This document shows positions 61,053 through 64,000 of a stretch of DNA of 64,000 bases, piece after piece. The notes beneath the pieces are model-generated. The model was not told the origin of the DNA and searched no databases. It saw only the letters and a list, made by a program, of their open reading frames with translations. Source of the stretch: Putridiphycobacter sp045107045. GTDB lineage: Bacteria; Bacteroidota; Bacteroidia; Flavobacteriales_D; Crocinitomicaceae. Position 1 is the stretch's first letter; each line of letters begins with the position of its first letter. A program made the position numbers and the translations under genes. The stretch lies in NCBI GenBank assembly GCA_045107045.1, contig JBGCFR010000055.1, forward strand, positions 5,806 to 69,805, in the 5' to 3' direction.

Positions 61053-61338
61053 ATTTACTATAATAGTCGATTTAGAATAACTGAAACTAATTAGCAAAAT
61101 TTATTTTTTAAGATTTTTAACGCGTTTGAATACTCAGTTTTATCTTGAATTTTAGAAAAAATTAGCGTCAATTCGAGTGTTTTTGAATTGCGTTAGCATT
61201 CAAAAAAGTATCGAGAATAAGCGCTTAGATTGGTGAAATTGAAAAACTCACAAATACATCTTTTTACACTAGAGCAGTTAGTCTGTGTACTGTGAAGTAA
61301 AAAAGTTTTGATAGTTGATTCTAATTACACAATACTAT
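61053..61338. other. AT-rich intergenic stretch holding repeat copy A2
   Basis: Together with the inverted copy B this is the longest gene-free gap (60966-61338). Outside copy A2 (61163-61222) I see no open frame with coding character, no TAnnTTTG box next to a gene start, and no other structure. Confidence 0.6.
61163..61222 (+). repeat. Palindromic intergenic repeat, copy A2
   Basis: 60 bases, differing from 60597-60656 only at two loop positions (CGTG versus TGCG). Same strand as copy A1, 566 bases further on. Confidence 0.9.
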
Positions 61339-62190
61339 TTAAAGCATTTTTAGAAAGTTTACTTCATCAGTGCTCAAATGCCTCCATTCGCCTCTTGGTA
61401 AATCTTTTTTAGTTAAGCCCGCAAAAAGGACGCGATCTAATTTTATGACTTCATAATTCACAGCCTCAAACATGCGTCTGACCACTCGGTATTTTCCTGA
61501 ATGTAATTCAACCCCGACTTCCCTTGGCTTAGTGTCACGTATAAATTCAACCTTATCAGCTTTTACAAATCCACCATCATCTAATTCAACACCAGACATT
61601 AGTTTTTCCATATCGTGAAAATTGACATTTTTATTCACTTCAACATGGTAGATTTTCTTCATTTCGTAACGCGGGTGAGTCAGCTTTTTGGCCAAATCAC
61701 CATCATTCGTAAACATTAATAAGCCAGTTGTATTTCTATCTAATCGGCCAACAGGGTAAATCCGCTCTCTACAGGCTTTGGCAACTAATTGCATAACTGT
61801 TTTTCTGCCTCTTGGGTCATCCATTGTAGTAATGAAGTCTTTTGGCTTATTTAGTAAAACATAACGCTTAGTTTCTTGAGAAATTAGAGCACCATCATAC
61901 CGCACCTCATCACCTGGCTTCACCTTAAAGCCCATTTCTAGGATCGTTTTTCCATTTACATCAACAACACCAGTTGCAATTAAAACATCTGCCTCTCTAC
62001 GCGAGCAAATTCCAGCATTCGATAAGTACTTATTCAAACGAATGTCTTCGCTAAAACTAGGTAATGGATCACCTTTACGTTTAGGCTTTTCACCATGCGA
62101 AAAGTGTCGTTTAGGTTCTCCTTGGCCTTTAGAATATGGCCTTTTTCCACTTCTACTACCTTTCGAATTATCTTTTGATGGTCTCTTCAT
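61339..62190 (-). CDS. RluB-type rRNA pseudouridine synthase
   Basis: 283 residues from the ATG at 62190; a TTG at 62211 coincides with a TATATTTG box (62209-62216, minus) and is rejected. N-terminal ~45 residues are Lys/Arg/Gly-rich, then an S4 RNA-binding domain (RLNKYLSNAGICSRREAD), and the catalytic GRLDRNTTGLLMFTNDG with the essential Asp. Belongs to the RsuA/RluB/E/F branch that modifies 23S or 16S rRNA. Confidence 0.92.
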   Translation of the reverse strand: MKRPSKDNSKGSRSGKRPYSKGQGEPKRHFSHGEKPKRKGDPLPSFSEDIRLNKYLSNAGICSRREADVLIATGVVDVNGKTILEMGFKVKPGDEVRYDGALISQETKRYVLLNKPKDFITTMDDPRGRKTVMQLVAKACRERIYPVGRLDRNTTGLLMFTNDGDLAKKLTHPRYEMKKIYHVEVNKNVNFHDMEKLMSGVELDDGGFVKADKVEFIRDTKPREVGVELHSGKYRVVRRMFEAVNYEVIKLDRVLFAGLTKKDLPRGEWRHLSTDEVNFLKML

Positions 62191-62302
62191 TACTGCATTA
62201 TTGGGCGACAAATATACGAATAATGTGATGATAGTTTCGACTTTCGATTTATTTGAGACTATGACGACAGTTTACACTCGCTAAATAAGTGAAGTAAATG
62301 TC

Positions 62303-62310
62303 TATCTTTG
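62303..62310 (+). promoter_or_regulatory. Candidate -7 box for the DEAD-box helicase
   Basis: TATCTTTG, a perfect TAnnTTTG match, 97 bases before the ATG at 62408, which would leave a leader of about 90 bases, longer than for most genes here. Long leaders on DEAD-box genes are often cold-responsive; that is inference. Confidence 0.45.
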
Positions 62311-62407
62311 CACTAAATAAAGTAGGTATGTAACATGTTCTTATATTAGCTTTCATCAAGTTAGTACTTTACTAGTTCCATACAAACGGTTAAGAAATCA
62401 TTACCAT

Positions 62408-63661
62408 ATGAAATTTACCGATTACTCAATTTCGTTAGAGATTAAGCAAAATCTTGAGGAGTTGAAGATGATTAAACCAACAGATATTCAATACAAAACC
62501 ATTTCCCCAATTATGCGAGGAGAAGATGTATTGGCTATTGCACAAACCGGAACAGGTAAAACGGCTGCTTTTGCTATTCCTATTTTGGATGGTATTAACA
62601 AATCAAAAACATCTCGCCGAAGTGAAGGAATTAAGTGTTTGGTAATGGTGCCAACTCGTGAATTGGCTTTACAAATTACTGATGCTTTTAGAGAGATTGG
62701 CAGAAATTTAAAGGTGAAAATTGGCTGCGTTTTTGGAGGTGTTGGGCAGGATGACCAAATTTTAACTTTAGAAAAGGGCATAGATATTTTAGTAACCACA
62801 CCAGGCCGAATGTTTGACTTTTTACATCAGGGACATATTCGTTTAAATAGAGTTGAGACATTAGTGTTGGATGAGGCCGATCATATGTTGGACCTTGGTT
62901 TTATTAAAGATATTGAAGATGTGACTAAGTTTTTACCAAAAAACAGGCAAACACTCTTCTTCTCCGCTACTATTGATAAAAAAATTAAAAAAATGGCGTA
63001 TTCCATTATTAAAGGGAATGCCATTCATATTCAAATTTCACCAAAGGACCCAGTTTCAAAAAATGTTGAACATTCAGTGGCCCATATTAAAATGGATGAC
63101 AAACGTTTCTTTTTAGAACGTTTGGTGCAAGAGCATGAAGCCTCAAAAATTTTAGTATTTGTTAGAACACAAGTAAGGGCAGAACGGGTAGCAGCAGCTA
63201 TGGGACGTGTCAATATTGATGCTGAAACGATTCATGGTGGTAAAGAGCAAAATGAGCGATCAGCAGTATTGGATGCTTTTAAATCAGGCCATATCCGGTT
63301 GTTAATTGCAACAGATGTGAGTGCTAGGGGTATCGATATTCCTAATGTTGATTTTGTGGTGAATTATGATATTCCTGAACAACCAGAAAACTATGTGCAT
63401 AGAATTGGAAGAACAGGAAGAGGGAATGAAAAAGGAATGGCATTATCATTTTGTGCCCCTGCCGAAGTAGAATTATTGCAAGCCATTGAAGGGTATATTA
63501 CCAAACCCATTCATATTGCTGAAATAACCAAAACCGACTATCAAGAAACCTTGAACTTTAAGCAAGAAGAAGAAGGGGATTGGAGAGCCGTAATGGCTGA
63601 AATAAACCGATTAGATGAGGCTTACGGAGAGAAAAAGGGTAAAAAGAAGAAAAAAAAGTAG
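62408..63661 (+). CDS. DEAD-box ATP-dependent RNA helicase
   Basis: 417 residues. All motifs present: Q motif PTDIQYKTI, I AQTGTGKTAAF, Ia PTRELALQ, Ib TPGRMFDF, II DEADHMLDLGF, III FSATIDKK, V ATDVSARGIDIPN, VI HRIGRTGRG. RhlE-like layout. A short Lys-rich tail (EKKGKKKKKK) ends the protein. Acts in rRNA maturation or mRNA decay. Confidence 0.93.
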   Translation: MKFTDYSISLEIKQNLEELKMIKPTDIQYKTISPIMRGEDVLAIAQTGTGKTAAFAIPILDGINKSKTSRRSEGIKCLVMVPTRELALQITDAFREIGRNLKVKIGCVFGGVGQDDQILTLEKGIDILVTTPGRMFDFLHQGHIRLNRVETLVLDEADHMLDLGFIKDIEDVTKFLPKNRQTLFFSATIDKKIKKMAYSIIKGNAIHIQISPKDPVSKNVEHSVAHIKMDDKRFFLERLVQEHEASKILVFVRTQVRAERVAAAMGRVNIDAETIHGGKEQNERSAVLDAFKSGHIRLLIATDVSARGIDIPNVDFVVNYDIPEQPENYVHRIGRTGRGNEKGMALSFCAPAEVELLQAIEGYITKPIHIAEITKTDYQETLNFKQEEEGDWRAVMAEINRLDEAYGEKKGKKKKKK

Positions 63662-63670
63662 AATTTATTA

Positions 63671-63699
63671 TTTGAATTAAAAAAATACCTATAAATTTG
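63671..63699 (+). promoter_or_regulatory. Candidate tRNA-Gln promoter
   Basis: TTTG (63671-63674) and TAAATTTG (63692-63699) are 17 bases apart, matching both Bacteroidota promoter elements. The predicted start is about 30 bases before the tRNA; a small hairpin GTCC-TAC-GGAC (63711-63721) lies in the leader. Confidence 0.55.
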
Positions 63700-63732
63700 C
63701 ACTCGCAATTGTCCTACGGACGAAAGCAAAAT

Positions 63733-63805
63733 TGGCCCATGGTGTAACTGGCAACACGTCTGTTTTTGGTATAGAAGAGTCTAGGTTCGAGCCCTAGTGG
63801 GCCAA
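63733..63805 (+). tRNA. tRNA-Gln (anticodon TTG)
   Basis: 73 bases. Acceptor stem TGGCCCA / TGGGCCA is perfect with the U1-A72 pair typical of bacterial tRNA-Gln; D stem GTGT / ACAC; anticodon stem TCTGT / ATAGA with loop TTTTGGT (anticodon TTG); T stem CTAGG / CCTAG with TTCGAGC loop. The discriminator is A (63805) and CCA is not encoded. Confidence 0.95.
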
Positions 63806-63810
63806 CGAAA

Positions 63811-63845
63811 AAAAGCTTCAGCATTCGCTGAAGCTTTTTTTGTTT
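63811..63845 (+). terminator. Rho-independent terminator after tRNA-Gln
   Basis: AAAAGCTTCAGC (63811-63822), loop ATTC, GCTGAAGCTTTT (63827-63838), then more T. A perfect 12-bp stem. Confidence 0.92.
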
Positions 63846-63941
63846 ATGCCCACTAGGGCGAGAAGCGCCGCATTGAGCTTGCCGAAATGTTTATGCTGAG
63901 CGAAATGAAATGAAGCCGAAGTAAGCCCTAGTGGGTAAACA
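63841..63941. repeat. Inverted repeat with arms matching the tRNA-Gln 3' end
   Basis: TGTTTATGCCCACTAGGGC (63841-63859) is the reverse complement of GCCCTAGTGGGTAAACA (63925-63941) apart from a two-base gap. The arm core AGCCCTAGTGGG (63924-63935) is identical to 63790-63801 in the tRNA T arm and acceptor stem. The 65-base middle contains GAGC...GAAATG and GAGCGAAATGAAATGAAGC. The last ~60 bases of the window show no gene. Confidence 0.75.
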
Positions 63942-64000
63942 TTAGAAAGCTTCATCTAAAAGACGATTACTGCGCGGAGTCGAATGGTGAGTAGGGAAAT

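Noticed and set aside
60597..61222. Considered as a CRISPR array
   Set aside because: Only three copies, one inverted, at unequal spacing (400 and 166 bases between starts), no spacer pattern and no cas genes.
63733..64000. A full genomic island integrated at tRNA-Gln
   Set aside because: The tRNA-matching copies are only about 130 bases away and no integrase or phage gene is seen before the window ends; only a small element can be claimed.

Overview
The window is ordinary-looking chromosome from a low-GC member of the Bacteroidota, probably a marine or aquatic gliding-type Flavobacteriia/Cytophagia relative. The basis is a set of lineage markers: a GldA-like gliding ATPase, PorZ of the type IX secretion system with a C-terminal sorting tail, a MurF-alanine racemase fusion, a DnaG that has lost its zinc ligands, two DUF6089-type barrels, a DUF420/SCO/caa3 oxidase block, and repeated Bacteroidota promoter boxes (TAnnTTTG). 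There are no rRNA genes, insertion sequences, prophage genes or CRISPR arrays. Coding density is very high and neighbouring genes often overlap by 1-20 bases.

Layout. 0-5 kb: the end of a SUF iron-sulfur operon (sufS fragment, sufE, a DUF59 gene), a CotH-like membrane protein, gldA. 5-9 kb: asnS, purN, a MarC protein, and a lipoprotein/barrel-like pair. 9-14.5 kb, minus strand: an SCO protein, recO, porZ, radA. 14.5-20 kb: exoA, a LysE exporter, a secreted MORN-like repeat protein, murF-alr. 20-23 kb, minus strand: hutD-like, a membrane LuxR-type regulator flanked by look-alike TACG elements, ysxC, a deoxynucleoside kinase. 23-32 kb: an EamA transporter, rplU (with an HhH extension), rpmA, serS, a lipoprotein, a TPR protein that seems to start at ATT, DUF4286, rsmA, two barrels. 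32-37 kb, minus strand: respiratory oxidase accessory block without subunits I and II. 37-46.5 kb, minus strand: polysaccharide genes (two Wzi-like barrels around a WecA/MraY-type transferase, fcl, gmd), then cysQ, deoC, tonB, vanZ-like and gcvH. manC at 51.8 kb would supply GDP-mannose to gmd/fcl. 47-50 kb: prfB, panD, a flippase-like membrane protein (also ATT start), rfaE2. 50-53.5 kb, minus strand: HAD phosphatase, DUF5684, GNAT, manC, SprT-like. 53.7-60.5 kb: dnaG, mscS-like, a GltB-like FMN protein, rdgB, an MBL hydrolase, a GH25 lysozyme. 60.5-64 kb: a GIY-YIG nuclease gene among three palindromic repeats, a pseudouridine synthase, a DEAD-box helicase, tRNA-Gln, and an inverted repeat whose arms copy the tRNA 3' end.

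Most genes are housekeeping. The best candidates for something undescribed are: (1) the GIY-YIG gene with its palindromic repeat family (60.6-61.2 kb); (2) the tRNA-Gln-derived inverted repeat at the right edge; (3) two ATT-initiated genes overlapping upstream stop codons; (4) the TACG elements around the LuxR-type gene; (5) an oxidase subunit III with a large duplicated insertion; (6) a terminator-like hairpin abutting the deoC start. Everything is read by eye; no searches were run.
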